A stretch of DNA of 64,000 nt from Flavobacterium noncentrifugens (GCF_900100375.1 NZ_FNEZ01000001.1:62001-126000); one strand, 5' to 3'. Positions 27,119 to 36,651 are shown, counted from the stretch's first letter. The notes: a model not told the origin generated them from the letters alone. Numbers and translations: made by a program.

Positions 27119-27275
27119 TGGCCGCGGATAGCAGTGGAAAGCTTCGAAGCTTGAAAAGCTGTTTTTTGCTGCGCTGGCAGAGCGACCAACGGAAGCTCCT
27201 GGCGGCGGATGTAAAAAAAGCTTTTCAGGCTAGAACTTGCAACGGATAGCCGGCAACTGGCCCCAAATTATTTTA
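27119..27275 (+). repeat. Probable diverged copy D of the structured intergenic element
   Basis: Shares gcagtgg and aagctcctgg with the other copies but has an unrelated centre (cttcgaagcttgaaaagc, itself a small hairpin) and a second tail ggatagccggcaactggcccc. Kinship is plausible, not certain. Confidence 0.35.
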
Positions 27276-27320
27276 ATGGGTTTATTCTGAAAAATCGGGT
27301 AAACAAGTGAAACTATTTAG

Positions 27321-27328
27321 TAAATTTG
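27321..27328 (+). promoter_or_regulatory. -7 promoter element for the M23-MerR-LemA-TPM run
   Basis: TAAATTTG matches TAnnTTTG, 66 bp before the M23 start codon. No TTG -33 box at the expected distance. Confidence 0.4.
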
Positions 27329-27394
27329 TTCGACTAACGTTTTAAATGCCCAAAAACCTGTTTTTTCACGTGCAAAAATAGGATTTTTTAAAAT

Positions 27395-28372
27395 ATGAAG
27401 AAGGTAAAATATTACTACGATGCCGAAAATCTGGCGTATCGTAAAATCAAAACGAAGAAAGCGACCAAATTTGGCTATGCTGCGCTGTTTTTACTGGCGG
27501 CGGCGCTTTTTGGCGTACTGAGTTTTGTGGTCTTGCTGAACACACCTTTTTTTGAAACGCCGAAAGACCGTTTGCAGGCGCGTGAGATTGAGAATTTTAA
27601 GATCCGGTATGCGATCCTGAATAAGAAAATGGACCAGATTGACGAAGTTTTGGAAAATGTGGAAGACCGGGACAACAATTTGTACCGCGTGTATTTTAAT
27701 ACGTCTGCGATTCCCGACGAACAAAGAAAAGCCGGATTTGGCGGGGTAAACCGGTATAAAGAGCTTGAAGGTTTTGACAATTCGGAACTTGTGATCAATA
27801 CTTCAAAGCGCGTGGACATCATTTCAAAAGAATTGGTGATTCAGAGCAAATCTCTCGATGAAATCCTTAAATTAGCCAAAGAGAAAAATAATTTGCTGGC
27901 GGCAATTCCGGCCATTCAGCCGGTGCGGAATGAAAATCTGAAAGCAATGGCTTCGGGTTTTGGATACCGAACTGATCCGTTTACGAAAGTGCGGAAGTTT
28001 CATGCCGGAATGGATTTTTCGGCCAAATCGGGAACACCGATTTACGCTACAGGCGACGGCGTTGTAGATCGCGCCGACAATACGGCTTCGGGTTATGGAA
28101 ACCATATTGTCATTCGCCACGGCTTTGGATATGAAACGCTTTACGGGCATTTGAGCAAATACAATGTGCGCGCCGGGCAACGGGTAAAACGCGGCGATGT
28201 CATTGGATATGTAGGCAGCACCGGACGTTCGGAAGCGCCGCACTGCCATTATGAAGTACACAAAAACGGCGAGGTCGTAAACCCGCTAAATTTTTATTAC
28301 GGCAATATTTCGGCTGCAGAATATGTAGCGATTGCCAGATTAGCCAACCAGGAAAACCAATCACTTGACTGA
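27395..28372 (+). CDS. M23-family (LytM-type) murein metallopeptidase
   Basis: Membrane-anchored cell-wall endopeptidase of 325 aa. One span about 28-50 (YAALFLLAAALFGVLSFVVL), a coiled linker (about 60-175), then an M23 domain with zinc ligands in FHAGMDFSAKSGTP (H and D) and HCHYEVHKNG (HxH). All ligands are present, so it should be active, probably on peptide cross-links of peptidoglycan. It starts a co-directional run: its stop overlaps the start of the MerR gene (TGATG). The divergent alaS neighbour is a common Flavobacteriaceae arrangement. Confidence 0.94.
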   Translation: MKKVKYYYDAENLAYRKIKTKKATKFGYAALFLLAAALFGVLSFVVLLNTPFFETPKDRLQAREIENFKIRYAILNKKMDQIDEVLENVEDRDNNLYRVYFNTSAIPDEQRKAGFGGVNRYKELEGFDNSELVINTSKRVDIISKELVIQSKSLDEILKLAKEKNNLLAAIPAIQPVRNENLKAMASGFGYRTDPFTKVRKFHAGMDFSAKSGTPIYATGDGVVDRADNTASGYGNHIVIRHGFGYETLYGHLSKYNVRAGQRVKRGDVIGYVGSTGRSEAPHCHYEVHKNGEVVNPLNFYYGNISAAEYVAIARLANQENQSLD

Positions 28373-28704
28373 TGCATATAGAATTATCACCTGACAAAAG
28401 ATATTACAGCATTGGCGAAGTAGCCAAAGCTTTTGACGTAAATGCTTCGCTGATCCGTTTTTGGGACAAGGAATTTGACATTTTAAAACCTAAGAAAAAT
28501 GCGAAAGGCAACCGGATGTTTACGCCCGAAGATGTCAAAAACCTCAAACTGATCTACCATCTGGTCAAAGAGCGCGGCTTTACACTCGAAGGTGCGAAAA
28601 CACATCTGAAAGAAGGTCAGAAAAAAACACTCGATAAATTTGAAATTATCAGCAAACTCGAAACCATTAAAGCGCAGTTGATGAGCATCAAAAACGAATT
28701 GTAA
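28372..28704 (+). CDS. MerR-family transcriptional regulator
   Basis: Short regulator of 110 aa with a MerR winged helix: YYSIGEVAKAFDVNASLIRF, WDKEFDILKPKKNAKGNRMF, and TPEDVKNLKLIYHLVKERGF. It has no effector domain beyond the short coiled tail, so it probably acts as a dimer without a ligand pocket. Coupled to the M23 peptidase by a one-base overlap. Confidence 0.93.
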   Translation: MHIELSPDKRYYSIGEVAKAFDVNASLIRFWDKEFDILKPKKNAKGNRMFTPEDVKNLKLIYHLVKERGFTLEGAKTHLKEGQKKTLDKFEIISKLETIKAQLMSIKNEL

Positions 28705-28775
28705 AATTTGGCAGGATTTGTGCTACAAGCGCGCCGTTAAAAATAAATCTAACAAATCAATTAAAACTAAACATC

Positions 28776-29357
28776 ATGAGAAAATTTTTGCCTTGGATTA
28801 TTATTGGAGCTATCGTCGTAATCGTTATTTTTTGGGCGATGGGCATCCAGAACAAAGCTTTGGGTTTCAGCCAGGCAGTAGGAAAAGAATGGGGAAATGT
28901 TGATGCTTCTTACCAAAGAAGAAATGACCTGATCGGAAATTTGGTCAACACCGTAAAAGGTGCAGCCGATTTCGAAAAATCAACTTTAACTGCTGTGATC
29001 GAAGCGCGTGCAAAAGCGACTTCTGTAACGGTTGATCCATCAAACATCACTCCGGAACAACTCGCTCAATTCCAACAAGCACAATCTGGAGTTTCTTCCA
29101 GCTTATCAAGATTATTGGTTTCCGTGGAAAGATATCCTGAACTGAAAGCAAACCAGAATTTCCTGAAATTGCAGGATGAATTGGCAAGCACCGAAAACCA
29201 GATTTTAACAGCAAGAACGAGATTCAACGAATCGGTTCAGGCTTACAACGGTTATGTTTTGGCGGTTCCGCAAAAATGGTTCTTAGGCAGCTATCCTGAA
29301 AAACCATTCTTCAAATCGGTTGAAGGTGCTGACAAACCTGTAGAAGTAAAATTCTAA
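28776..29357 (+). CDS. LemA-family protein
   Basis: LemA protein of 193 aa: N-terminal membrane anchor (about 4-22, FLPWIIIGAIVVIVIFWAM), then the helical LemA domain with NVDASYQRRNDLIGNLVNTV, SRLLVSVERYPELKANQNFL and ENQILTARTRFNESVQAYN. LemA proteins are often found with TPM-domain genes, as here (the next gene begins 3 bp downstream), and are thought to act at the envelope; the precise activity is unclear. Confidence 0.95.
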   Translation: MRKFLPWIIIGAIVVIVIFWAMGIQNKALGFSQAVGKEWGNVDASYQRRNDLIGNLVNTVKGAADFEKSTLTAVIEARAKATSVTVDPSNITPEQLAQFQQAQSGVSSSLSRLLVSVERYPELKANQNFLKLQDELASTENQILTARTRFNESVQAYNGYVLAVPQKWFLGSYPEKPFFKSVEGADKPVEVKF

Positions 29358-29359
29358 AT

Positions 29360-29797
29360 ATGTCTCAAGTCGAAGATTTCTTAACGACTGCCGAAGAGCA
29401 GGAAATCGTGGAAGCGATCCGCGTAGCTGAAATGGAAACTTCAGGCGAAATCCGTGTACACATTGAAAAAACAACTTCCGGCGATGCGTTTGACCGCGCG
29501 CTGGAAGTTTTTCATTTGCTCAAAATGGACAATACCAAATTGCAGAACGGCGTATTGATTTACCTTGCTGTGAAAGACAAAAATTTTGTCATTTGTGGCG
29601 ACAAAGGCATCAACGATGTCGTTTCTGATGATTTTTGGAATTGTACCAAAGAAGCGATGGCAGCACAATTCAAACAGGGGAATTTCAAGCAGGGTTTAAT
29701 TGACGGAATCAAAAGTGCCGGCGACCAATTGCAGAAATATTTCCCTTGGGAGGAAGGCGATTCAGACGAATTATCTAATGAAATATCACGAAGCTGA
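29360..29797 (+). CDS. TPM-domain (DUF477) protein without membrane anchor
   Basis: Protein of 145 aa of the TPM/YgcG-like domain family: FLTTAEEQEIVEAIRVAE, TSGEIRVHIEKTT, GVLIYLAVKDKNFVICGDKG, INDVVSDDFW. No signal peptide is visible. It lies between LemA and a second, exported TPM protein, overlapping the latter by one base. The two TPM proteins may be partners in envelope maintenance with LemA; biochemical function is unknown. Confidence 0.9.
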   Translation: MSQVEDFLTTAEEQEIVEAIRVAEMETSGEIRVHIEKTTSGDAFDRALEVFHLLKMDNTKLQNGVLIYLAVKDKNFVICGDKGINDVVSDDFWNCTKEAMAAQFKQGNFKQGLIDGIKSAGDQLQKYFPWEEGDSDELSNEISRS

Positions 29798-30591
29798 TGC
29801 TTTTACAAACCAATAAATTATTTTTCGCAAAGCTAATCTTGCTGTTATTCATAACACAAATAAGCTTTGCACAATTTACGATCCCGAAAAAACCGGATTT
29901 CCAGACGAGCGTTTACGATTATGCAAACATGCTTTCGGCATCTGAAAAATCGGCGCTGGAGGAAAAACTGATCCGTTATTCCGATTCGACCTCAACCCAA
30001 ATTGTCGTTGTTACGATTGAATCGCTGAAAGGCGAAGACATCGGACTTTTAACACCAAAATGGGGACAAGAATGGGGCGTTGGCGGAAGCGCACAAAATG
30101 ACAATGGCGTGTTTATCGTATTGGCTAAAGCCGAAAGAAAAATCTGGATTTCCCCTGGTTATGGTGTCGAGGACCGAATGACCGCTGGAATTACTGGCGA
30201 ACTCACACGAAACATCATCATTCCCGAATTCAAGGCCGGAAGTTATTACAACGGGCTTGACAAAGGTGCCGATGCGATTTTCGACGTCCTCAAAGGCAAA
30301 TACAAAGGCGAACGCAAGAAAGAAAAAAGCGGCAGCCCGATCCCATTTTTCATCATTATTTTCATCATCATCCTGATCATCATTTCCAAACGTAGAGGCG
30401 GCGGAAACTCCGGCAATAATGGCGGTGGAGGAATCGGGCTTGGCGAAATGATTATCCTGAGCAGTTTAGGACGCGGCGGATTTGGCGGCGGAGGAAGTTC
30501 CGGTGGTGGAGGTTTCGGCGGCGGCGGCGGATTCGGCGGTGGTTTTGGTGGCGGCGGATTTAGCGGCGGCGGGGCTGGCGGAAGCTGGTAA
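29797..30591 (+). CDS. Exported TPM-domain protein with glycine-rich tail
   Basis: YgcG-like protein of 264 aa: signal peptide about 1-25 (ending ISFAQ), TPM domain about 35-165 (VYDYANMLSASEKSALEEKL, TPKWGQEWGVGG, WISPGYGVEDRMTAGIT), one membrane span about 185-202 (IPFFIIIFIIILIIIS), then a flexible tail that is almost wholly glycine, serine and phenylalanine. Same design as YgcG family members that accompany LemA. One-base overlap with the preceding TPM gene. Confidence 0.92.
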   Translation: MLLQTNKLFFAKLILLLFITQISFAQFTIPKKPDFQTSVYDYANMLSASEKSALEEKLIRYSDSTSTQIVVVTIESLKGEDIGLLTPKWGQEWGVGGSAQNDNGVFIVLAKAERKIWISPGYGVEDRMTAGITGELTRNIIIPEFKAGSYYNGLDKGADAIFDVLKGKYKGERKKEKSGSPIPFFIIIFIIILIIISKRRGGGNSGNNGGGGIGLGEMIILSSLGRGGFGGGGSSGGGGFGGGGGFGGGFGGGGFSGGGAGGSW

Positions 30592-30609
30592 GATCAATTA
30601 ATTTTTATA

Positions 30610-30642
30610 CCCGAGGCTGCAAGCCAAACGGAGCGTAGCTAA
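30610..30642 (+). repeat. GAGGCTGCAAG repeat, copy 1
   Basis: ccgaggctgcaagccaaacgg followed by agcgtagc. The reverse-orientation relative at 38352-38396 shares ccgaggctgcaag and aacgg. Dispersed intergenic repeat pair. Confidence 0.5.
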
Positions 30643-30650
30643 TTAATAAT

Positions 30651-30676
30651 TAGAAGCCTGCTTGATTGCGGGCTTT
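30651..30676 (+). terminator. Terminator after the TPM run
   Basis: AAGCCTGC-ttgatt-GCGGGCTT stem with one G-T pair and a pyrimidine tail, 60 bp after the glycine-rich TPM gene. Confidence 0.65.
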
Positions 30677-30693
30677 CTTCATAAATACAGCTT

Positions 30694-31467
30694 ATGAAAC
30701 AATATATTGTGGGTTTGATTTTATTATTTTCTTTGGTTTCTATCGCACAATCAAAACCTGAGGACATTGCTGAAACTAAAGAGAAAATCAAGGAAATGAC
30801 AGTTATAATTGCGGGAGAACCTACTGCAGAAAATTATTATTCGCGTGGGTTCATGTCTTACAACGTCGGGGATTATAAAAATGCACTTGTAGATTATGAC
30901 CTGGCCATTAAAATACAGCCCGAAGAATTTGATTATTATTACAGTCGTGGCATGCTTAAGGACAAAATCAATGATTTTAAAGGTGCTGCGGATGATTATA
31001 CGGTTTGCATTATGCTAAACGCCCATTCGGCAAAAGCCTATTTTAACCGCGCTTTCATGAAATCAAAACTTGATGATTTTATTGGCGCTATTGCAGATTA
31101 TTCGGAATGTATCAAAATCAATCCGAAACATTTTAATGCTTATGAAAACCGGGGAATTGCAAGGCAAAGACAACGTTTGCATGAAGAAGCAATCTCTGAT
31201 TTTAGTGGAGCGCTCAACATCAATCCTGAATTTTATGAAGCCGCTTTGAACCGCGCATTGTCAAAAGCCGTCCTGGGCAAAAAAGATGCCCTGGACGACT
31301 TTAATCTTGCCATTTCTATTGCACCCGGCGATCCGGAGTTGTATTACAACAGGGCGATTTATTTCATCAATTACAAAATCAAAGGCGACTTTTGCGCCGA
31401 TCTTAAAAAGTCCTTGCAAATGGGCCTAAATCCTTCGCAGGAACTGATCCGGAAATATTGTAAGTAA
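30694..31467 (+). CDS. Exported TPR-repeat protein
   Basis: Protein of 257 aa with signal peptide (about 1-18, ending SIAQS) and six or so TPR units spanning about 45-250: ENYYSRGFMSYNVGDYKNAL, DYYYSRGMLKDKINDFKGA, AKAYFNRAFMKSKLDDFIGA, FNAYENRGIARQRQ, and so on. It ends with a cysteine-containing DFCADLKKSLQMG segment. Acts presumably as a periplasmic scaffold; partner unknown. It stands alone between the TPM run and a convergent GH30 gene. Confidence 0.85.
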   Translation: MKQYIVGLILLFSLVSIAQSKPEDIAETKEKIKEMTVIIAGEPTAENYYSRGFMSYNVGDYKNALVDYDLAIKIQPEEFDYYYSRGMLKDKINDFKGAADDYTVCIMLNAHSAKAYFNRAFMKSKLDDFIGAIADYSECIKINPKHFNAYENRGIARQRQRLHEEAISDFSGALNINPEFYEAALNRALSKAVLGKKDALDDFNLAISIAPGDPELYYNRAIYFINYKIKGDFCADLKKSLQMGLNPSQELIRKYCK

Positions 31468-31477
31468 TCAAATTAGG

Positions 31478-32926
31478 TTAATAAACCAAAGTTTGCATCG
31501 CGTGAGCAGGAATCGTAAGAACCGTTTCAGCATCATCAACGATCAGATTGTATTTGAGTTCGCCGTCGCTTTGGTTCATCACAACCGTAACCATTTTCCC
31601 GTCTTTATTTAAAAAAGAAGTGCTTTGCAACTGGCTTCTGCTGGCAGATGTTGCGATTCTTTTTGCTTCCGGGCGGATGTATTTTGAAAAGTGTCCGATG
31701 TAATAATACGAAGGCGTAAAAATCAGTTTTCCGGTGGTTAAATCGCCGTGGATCGGAGCAAAACAAAAATTCTTGACATGGTTTGGGCCGCCTTTTTCAT
31801 CGAGAAGGATATTCCAGTCGGTCCAGGCAACGGTGCCGTTATTGAAATCATTGATCATGTTGTTTCCGTAACGCTCGGCATTGGCCCACAGCTGATATTT
31901 TGCCGCATCAAACGCTTCAATACAACCTTCGGTAAACATTAATTTTTTATCGGGAAAAGATTCGTTTACCAATTTTACGTTGTCAAACATCGGCTTTCCG
32001 CCATTCCACGTTTCATACCAGTGAAAACCCATTCCCCAGGCATATTTTGAAGCTTCGGGATCGGCATAGATCACGTTTGCGCGATACACCATCAAATCGC
32101 GGTTGTGGTCCCAGATGACGATTTTTTTTGCTCCGAGTCCGTTTTTTTCTAAAGTTGGCCCCAGATATTTCTTCAGAAAATCCCTTTCTTCTTCAGCAGT
32201 AAAAATACAGGATTCCCAGGATTGTGTTGCCATTGGCTCGTTCTGAACCGTAACGCCCCAAATTGGAAGACCTTCTTTTTCATACGCCTGAATAAATTTC
32301 ACATAATAATTGGCCCAGCTCTGGTAAGAATCTGGGGCAAGTTTTCCGCCTTTAAGCATGCTTTTGGAATCTTTCATAAAAGCCGGCGGGCTCCACGGAC
32401 TTGCATACAATTGCGTTTGCTTGTCGGCCGTTTTTAAGGCTTCTTTGATCAGTGGAATGCGGAATTTCCGGTCGTGGTCGATATTGAAAGTCTTCAGTTC
32501 TTTGTCGTTTTCAGCCACGTAAGTGTAACTCGAACTGCTGAAATCGGAGCTGTGGATGGTTGTGCGGATCAATGAATAACCAATTCCTTTTTGCTGGCTG
32601 TAATAGGCATCTATCAATTCTTTCTGCTGGTCTTTCGGAAGTTTCGCATAGACCTCGGCACTCGCATCGGTAATCGCGCCGCCAATTCCCATAAATGTCT
32701 GGAATTGCTTTTTCGGATTTACAAAAATCGAAGGTTCTGTTTCCAGTGGTTGCTTGGAAGCCGTGAAAACTGCAGTCCCGGTTTCAGACAACCTGAGTTT
32801 TGTATTTTCGGCAGTCGTATAGATCTTTACTTCTTTGCCTTTTGCAGAAAATGCTTTGGAACTTTGCTGAGAAAATCCAGCGATTGAAAATGTGAGCAAA
32901 ATGGCGCTTAAAAGTTGCTTATTCAT
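31478..32926 (-). CDS. GH30-family glycosidase (glucosylceramidase-like)
   Basis: Secreted glycoside hydrolase of 482 aa with signal peptide (about 1-19, ending AGFSQ). GH30 features: FMGIGGAITDASAEVYAKL, IRTTIHSSDFSSSSYTYV, LYASPWSPPAFMKDS, the acid/base glutamate in GVTVQNEPMATQSWESC and the nucleophile in KLMFTEGCIEA. The C-terminal small beta domain ends PAHAMQTLVY. Members act on beta-glucosidic, beta-xylosidic or beta-1,6-glucan bonds; the exact substrate is not readable. No sus-type polysaccharide locus surrounds it. Confidence 0.95.
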   Translation of the reverse strand: MNKQLLSAILLTFSIAGFSQQSSKAFSAKGKEVKIYTTAENTKLRLSETGTAVFTASKQPLETEPSIFVNPKKQFQTFMGIGGAITDASAEVYAKLPKDQQKELIDAYYSQQKGIGYSLIRTTIHSSDFSSSSYTYVAENDKELKTFNIDHDRKFRIPLIKEALKTADKQTQLYASPWSPPAFMKDSKSMLKGGKLAPDSYQSWANYYVKFIQAYEKEGLPIWGVTVQNEPMATQSWESCIFTAEEERDFLKKYLGPTLEKNGLGAKKIVIWDHNRDLMVYRANVIYADPEASKYAWGMGFHWYETWNGGKPMFDNVKLVNESFPDKKLMFTEGCIEAFDAAKYQLWANAERYGNNMINDFNNGTVAWTDWNILLDEKGGPNHVKNFCFAPIHGDLTTGKLIFTPSYYYIGHFSKYIRPEAKRIATSASRSQLQSTSFLNKDGKMVTVVMNQSDGELKYNLIVDDAETVLTIPAHAMQTLVY

Positions 32927-33035
32927 TCTTGTGAATTTGAAATTGGTTTGCTAAGATAAGCCTTTGAAACGGTTTTGGATAACAAGAATTATGGTTTAAC
33001 ATTCAGACGTTGCTGATTTTTCAAAAGCCTGAAAA

Positions 33036-33827
33036 TTACCTGACTTTGCTTTTCAATACAAACCGATGCAAAAACTTTGGAAAAAAACGCTTCAGGTAAA
33101 CGCCCAAAATTTCCTTTCCACCGATGTAAGCTTCGAACTTTTCGGTTTCAACTGCTCTGATAAATTTTTGTGCAAAAATAGAAACCGCCATGCCGTTTTT
33201 GGTCGCTTCATCATCGGATAATTGCTTTAAACCCGTTGCAGTCAGGGCATTTTTCGCAATATTTGTCTGGATAAATCCCGGACAGATTAAAGTGACTTTG
33301 ATATGGTCTTTTTCGTGTTCCATCCGAAGCACATCGAAAAATCCGTGCAGCGCATGTTTGGCACCGCAATAACCCGAACGATACGGCGAACCGAATTTTC
33401 CCATTAAACTCGTGATCGTTACAAACTGCCCGTTTTGGTTTTTGATGAAATGCGGAAGCAATGCTTTTGTGAGCGCGACTGTTCCCAGATAATCGACTTC
33501 CATCAGCTTTTTGTCAACCTCAAAACTGGTTTCCGCGAGCAAAGATCTTTGGCTGATACCGCCGTTATTGACTAAAATATCAACCCTTCCAAAAAAAGAG
33601 ATCGCTTTTTGAACATTTGCATGCGCTTCATAAAAATCGGACAAATCAAATGGCAATATAAAAACGTCTGAAGTTTTACAATTTGCTTTCACGTGTTCGA
33701 GAGCCGCAACATTTCGCCCAGACAAAATCAGTTTGCAGTTTTTCGCCGCCAGTGCATAAGCAAGCCCTTCGCCTATTCCGCTTGAAGCGCCGGTAATCCA
33801 GGCTACTTTTTTATTTATTGACGGCAT
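33036..33827 (-). CDS. Short-chain dehydrogenase/reductase
   Basis: Classical SDR of 263 aa: NAD(P) motif TGASSGIGEGLAYAL, NNGG (LVNNGGISQRS), catalytic serine in TITSLMGKFGSP and the YxxxK motif in GYCGAKHALHGFFD. It resembles the DHRS7/dehydrogenase group with a C-terminal hydrophobic-basic tail (VYLKRFFPKFLHRF). Substrate unknown. It lies 16 bp downstream of the outer-membrane barrel gene on the same strand, so is probably co-transcribed. Confidence 0.92.
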   Translation of the reverse strand: MPSINKKVAWITGASSGIGEGLAYALAAKNCKLILSGRNVAALEHVKANCKTSDVFILPFDLSDFYEAHANVQKAISFFGRVDILVNNGGISQRSLLAETSFEVDKKLMEVDYLGTVALTKALLPHFIKNQNGQFVTITSLMGKFGSPYRSGYCGAKHALHGFFDVLRMEHEKDHIKVTLICPGFIQTNIAKNALTATGLKQLSDDEATKNGMAVSIFAQKFIRAVETEKFEAYIGGKEILGVYLKRFFPKFLHRFVLKSKVR

Positions 33828-33843
33828 TTTATTTGGATTTAAG

Positions 33844-36651
33844 TTAATTCATCCACCAGAAATTGCTTTCACCTTTCTTTTTTCCGGCAAATTTTTCGAG
33901 CTTGTAAGTTAGTGAAAACATCACATATCTTTGCAAAACGTCATTTTGCTCGTCGCGGATTGAAGTAGCCGAAATCGTTCTAATTGCACTTTGATTCTGG
34001 TTCAGCACATCATACACTTTAACTTTTGCGAGCAATTTATCTCCGAAAAAATTATAACCGAGGCTTGAATTCCACAGGTAAAAATCTTTTTTGAATCCGT
34101 CAGCGATATTGGAATTGTACGTATATCCGAAATCATTTCCAAACACGACATGCTTCGGCCAGTAACTTGTTAACTGCAGGTTCAGTTTATGCAGGACATT
34201 TGTCGCGCCACTGATCGTGTAATTTGAATATTTCGTATCGGTATAAGCAAAATTATACGTCGGGTTTACAGTCAGCAATTCGCCATATTCATAGGTGAAA
34301 TTTGCCCTTGGCGAAACCCGGAGTGTTTTTGCATCATACAATTGGCCATCGGTAAAACCTTTAGAGCGGTTGTAATTGCCATTTATTCCAAATCCGAACC
34401 TGAAAGTATGCGCTTCTTTTTTGATGCTTTTGCTCCAGTTTCCTCCAAACCAACTGTAATATGTTCCAGAGACATTTGCGTAGGTTGTGTTTCCTTTGCG
34501 GCTTGCGTCATAAACGGTTGATTCAACTACCTGGTTTGCGTACAAATTCCCACCTGCCCAAAAATTATAACCCGATTTGGTCGCATAGTCATAATTGTTG
34601 AAATTCACGTTCATGCCGTGTGTCGTATTCAGGTCGATATCGGGATTTCCGGTAATTGTATTTAGCGGATTCGAATAATCGACTACAGGCAAATTTTGCT
34701 GTGCTGTCGGAAAACCAATCTCATACCAATAGCCCACCCAAATATTCTGGGTTTTGGAAAATCTGTAATTGAAATTCGCATTCGCAAATGGCAGCAGGTA
34801 ATGCTTTTTCTGGCTTACGGTTTGGCCGAGATACAACGATTCATTCTCAAAACTAATGACCGATGTTCCCAAATCGACATACAGGTTGAACTTGCTTTTT
34901 TCAAGATTAAATCCTGCTTTTGGGTTCATCCTTTTGACATGCGATGTCAGGTAATTGGTAAGCGAATCATTCACAACCGAATAATTCTCTGTTCCCGAAA
35001 CCGCATCGAATGTTCGTTTGTCGTTCGACGTTTTATCGTTGATGTATTCGGCGCCAATGTGAAAATTCAGCGAATCCATGATTGGTTCCTGGTATTCGAC
35101 ACTCAGGAAATATCGGTCGTTCAGGTTGCGCTCAAGCCTTTTCTGGTTTCTGTTGTCTTCTTTTATCGAATCGGGAAAGCCGTCTTCATCGGTATCATTG
35201 TAAAAAACAGTATTCGATTTATTGGTATTGTTTACCTCGCTCCTGCTGTTGGAATTGTCAAAATCTGCTGCGATGCGGCGGCCTTTCTTCTTCAGGTTTT
35301 TATTGAAATAAACCGAATTCGAAAACGTATTGGTGTCTTGTTCGTTAAATGTATTTGACGTGCTTTCGTTGAGTTTCTGATTGTTGGCATCATACGAAAA
35401 CTGGCTTTGGTTATTTGCAAACTTCGAATTGGCTTTAACCATTTTCGGAGAAAAATAAAGTGTTGCTGTCGAATCGATTTTGTATTCGATATTGCTGTTG
35501 AAATTGTGTGCGAAGTTATCTTCTTTAGTTCGTGCAAACGATTCTGTAGTGAAATTTCCGTCGGGAAGCAAATTCACTTCTTTCGTGCGGTTGTTGTTTT
35601 TGCTGTCGGCGCCGGTGTAAAAATAACTTCCGCTGAAGTCAAAACCTTTGAAGAATTCGTCAGAGTAATTCAGTCCGAGTAAATTGGAATGCGTAATGCC
35701 TTTTCCGCCACCAAAGCGCATGCCGTTGATCCCGAAACTGCCGTCATCTGACGTATAGATATTTGAATTTCGACCACCGCCCATGCTGTCAAAAATCTCA
35801 TTCATCGAAAAGCCGACCGCATTGATATTGTTCGACGATCCAAGAATGCTGATTTTTCGTTTGTCTTTAAAATAATTGAACATCAGGTTGCTTTCGTAGC
35901 GTTTGTCCGAGCCGATCCCGCCTGTAAATTTCCCAAAAACGCCTTTATTCTTATCGTCGTCTATTGTTAAGTTAATGCTTGCATCGTTTGAAGCTGCTTT
36001 CTTTCCGGCAATTTCCTCCTGTTTCGTTTTTAAATCGGTGATCTGGACTTTGTTGATAATGTCTGAAGGCAGGTTTTGCAGCGCAATTTTACCGTCAGCA
36101 TCAAAAAAGGGTTTTCCGTTGACGAGCACTTGCTTGACTTCTTTTCCGTTAACGGTGATTTTCCCGTCCGGATCGATGTCGACACCTGGAAGTTGTTTCA
36201 GTAACGTTTCTACATTCGAATCGGGGCGCACTTTAAACGACGACGCATTAAATTCTAAAGTGTCATTTTTAATCCGGATGGGCGGCGCTTCGCTTTTTAC
36301 AACCACTTCATGGAGCGTATTTCCGTTTTCAGCCATGCGCAAAATCCCAAAATCCTTGTCTTCAGTGATGTTTTTTTGCTCTTCGATAAAATTTTTGTAT
36401 CCGATGTAGGAGATCTTGAGGAAAACGGGTCTGACTATTTTTTTGGTGTTGATCAGAAAACCGCCGTTTTTATCGGTGATCGTATAGTCGATAACCGTTG
36501 AATCGATGACAGACGACAAATATACCGTTGCCGATTCGAGCGGAAGCTGCGTCGTTTTATCGAGTACTTTTCCTTTGATTTTCACGGTGTTCTGTGCATT
36601 GGCACCAAAACATACACACAACAAAATGAGCAACTGATAAAATTTAGGCAT
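33844..36651 (-). CDS. TonB-receptor-like outer-membrane beta-barrel protein
   Basis: Protein of 935 aa with signal peptide (about 1-19, ending GANAQ), a carboxypeptidase-regulatory-like domain (about 22-105, IKGKVLDKTTQLPLESATVY), a plug-like domain (about 115-225, VETLLKQLPGVDIDPDGKI, KQVLVNGKPFF) and a large beta-barrel of the outer-membrane family 3 type. No TonB box is obvious. Members resemble TonB-dependent receptors but lack a SusD partner; none is seen here. Substrate unknown. Transcribed ahead of the SDR gene. Confidence 0.9.
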   Translation of the reverse strand: MPKFYQLLILLCVCFGANAQNTVKIKGKVLDKTTQLPLESATVYLSSVIDSTVIDYTITDKNGGFLINTKKIVRPVFLKISYIGYKNFIEEQKNITEDKDFGILRMAENGNTLHEVVVKSEAPPIRIKNDTLEFNASSFKVRPDSNVETLLKQLPGVDIDPDGKITVNGKEVKQVLVNGKPFFDADGKIALQNLPSDIINKVQITDLKTKQEEIAGKKAASNDASINLTIDDDKNKGVFGKFTGGIGSDKRYESNLMFNYFKDKRKISILGSSNNINAVGFSMNEIFDSMGGGRNSNIYTSDDGSFGINGMRFGGGKGITHSNLLGLNYSDEFFKGFDFSGSYFYTGADSKNNNRTKEVNLLPDGNFTTESFARTKEDNFAHNFNSNIEYKIDSTATLYFSPKMVKANSKFANNQSQFSYDANNQKLNESTSNTFNEQDTNTFSNSVYFNKNLKKKGRRIAADFDNSNSRSEVNNTNKSNTVFYNDTDEDGFPDSIKEDNRNQKRLERNLNDRYFLSVEYQEPIMDSLNFHIGAEYINDKTSNDKRTFDAVSGTENYSVVNDSLTNYLTSHVKRMNPKAGFNLEKSKFNLYVDLGTSVISFENESLYLGQTVSQKKHYLLPFANANFNYRFSKTQNIWVGYWYEIGFPTAQQNLPVVDYSNPLNTITGNPDIDLNTTHGMNVNFNNYDYATKSGYNFWAGGNLYANQVVESTVYDASRKGNTTYANVSGTYYSWFGGNWSKSIKKEAHTFRFGFGINGNYNRSKGFTDGQLYDAKTLRVSPRANFTYEYGELLTVNPTYNFAYTDTKYSNYTISGATNVLHKLNLQLTSYWPKHVVFGNDFGYTYNSNIADGFKKDFYLWNSSLGYNFFGDKLLAKVKVYDVLNQNQSAIRTISATSIRDEQNDVLQRYVMFSLTYKLEKFAGKKKGESNFWWMN

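Larger units (their letters stand above)
27064..27394. other. 331-bp divergent spacer with a repeat-like GC-richer core
   Basis: Between alaS and the M23 gene. 27119-27275 is GC-richer than the surroundings and contains ggccgcggatagcagtgg and caacggaagctcctgg, which recall the ends of the structured elements at 2769 and 9703 (diverged copy D). A -7-like box follows at 27321. No open frame or RNA gene is recognisable otherwise. Confidence 0.5.

Noticed and set aside
34696..35358. Open frame of 220 codons on the plus strand
   Set aside because: It lies wholly inside the outer-membrane barrel gene on the opposite strand and shows no domain or composition of a real protein.
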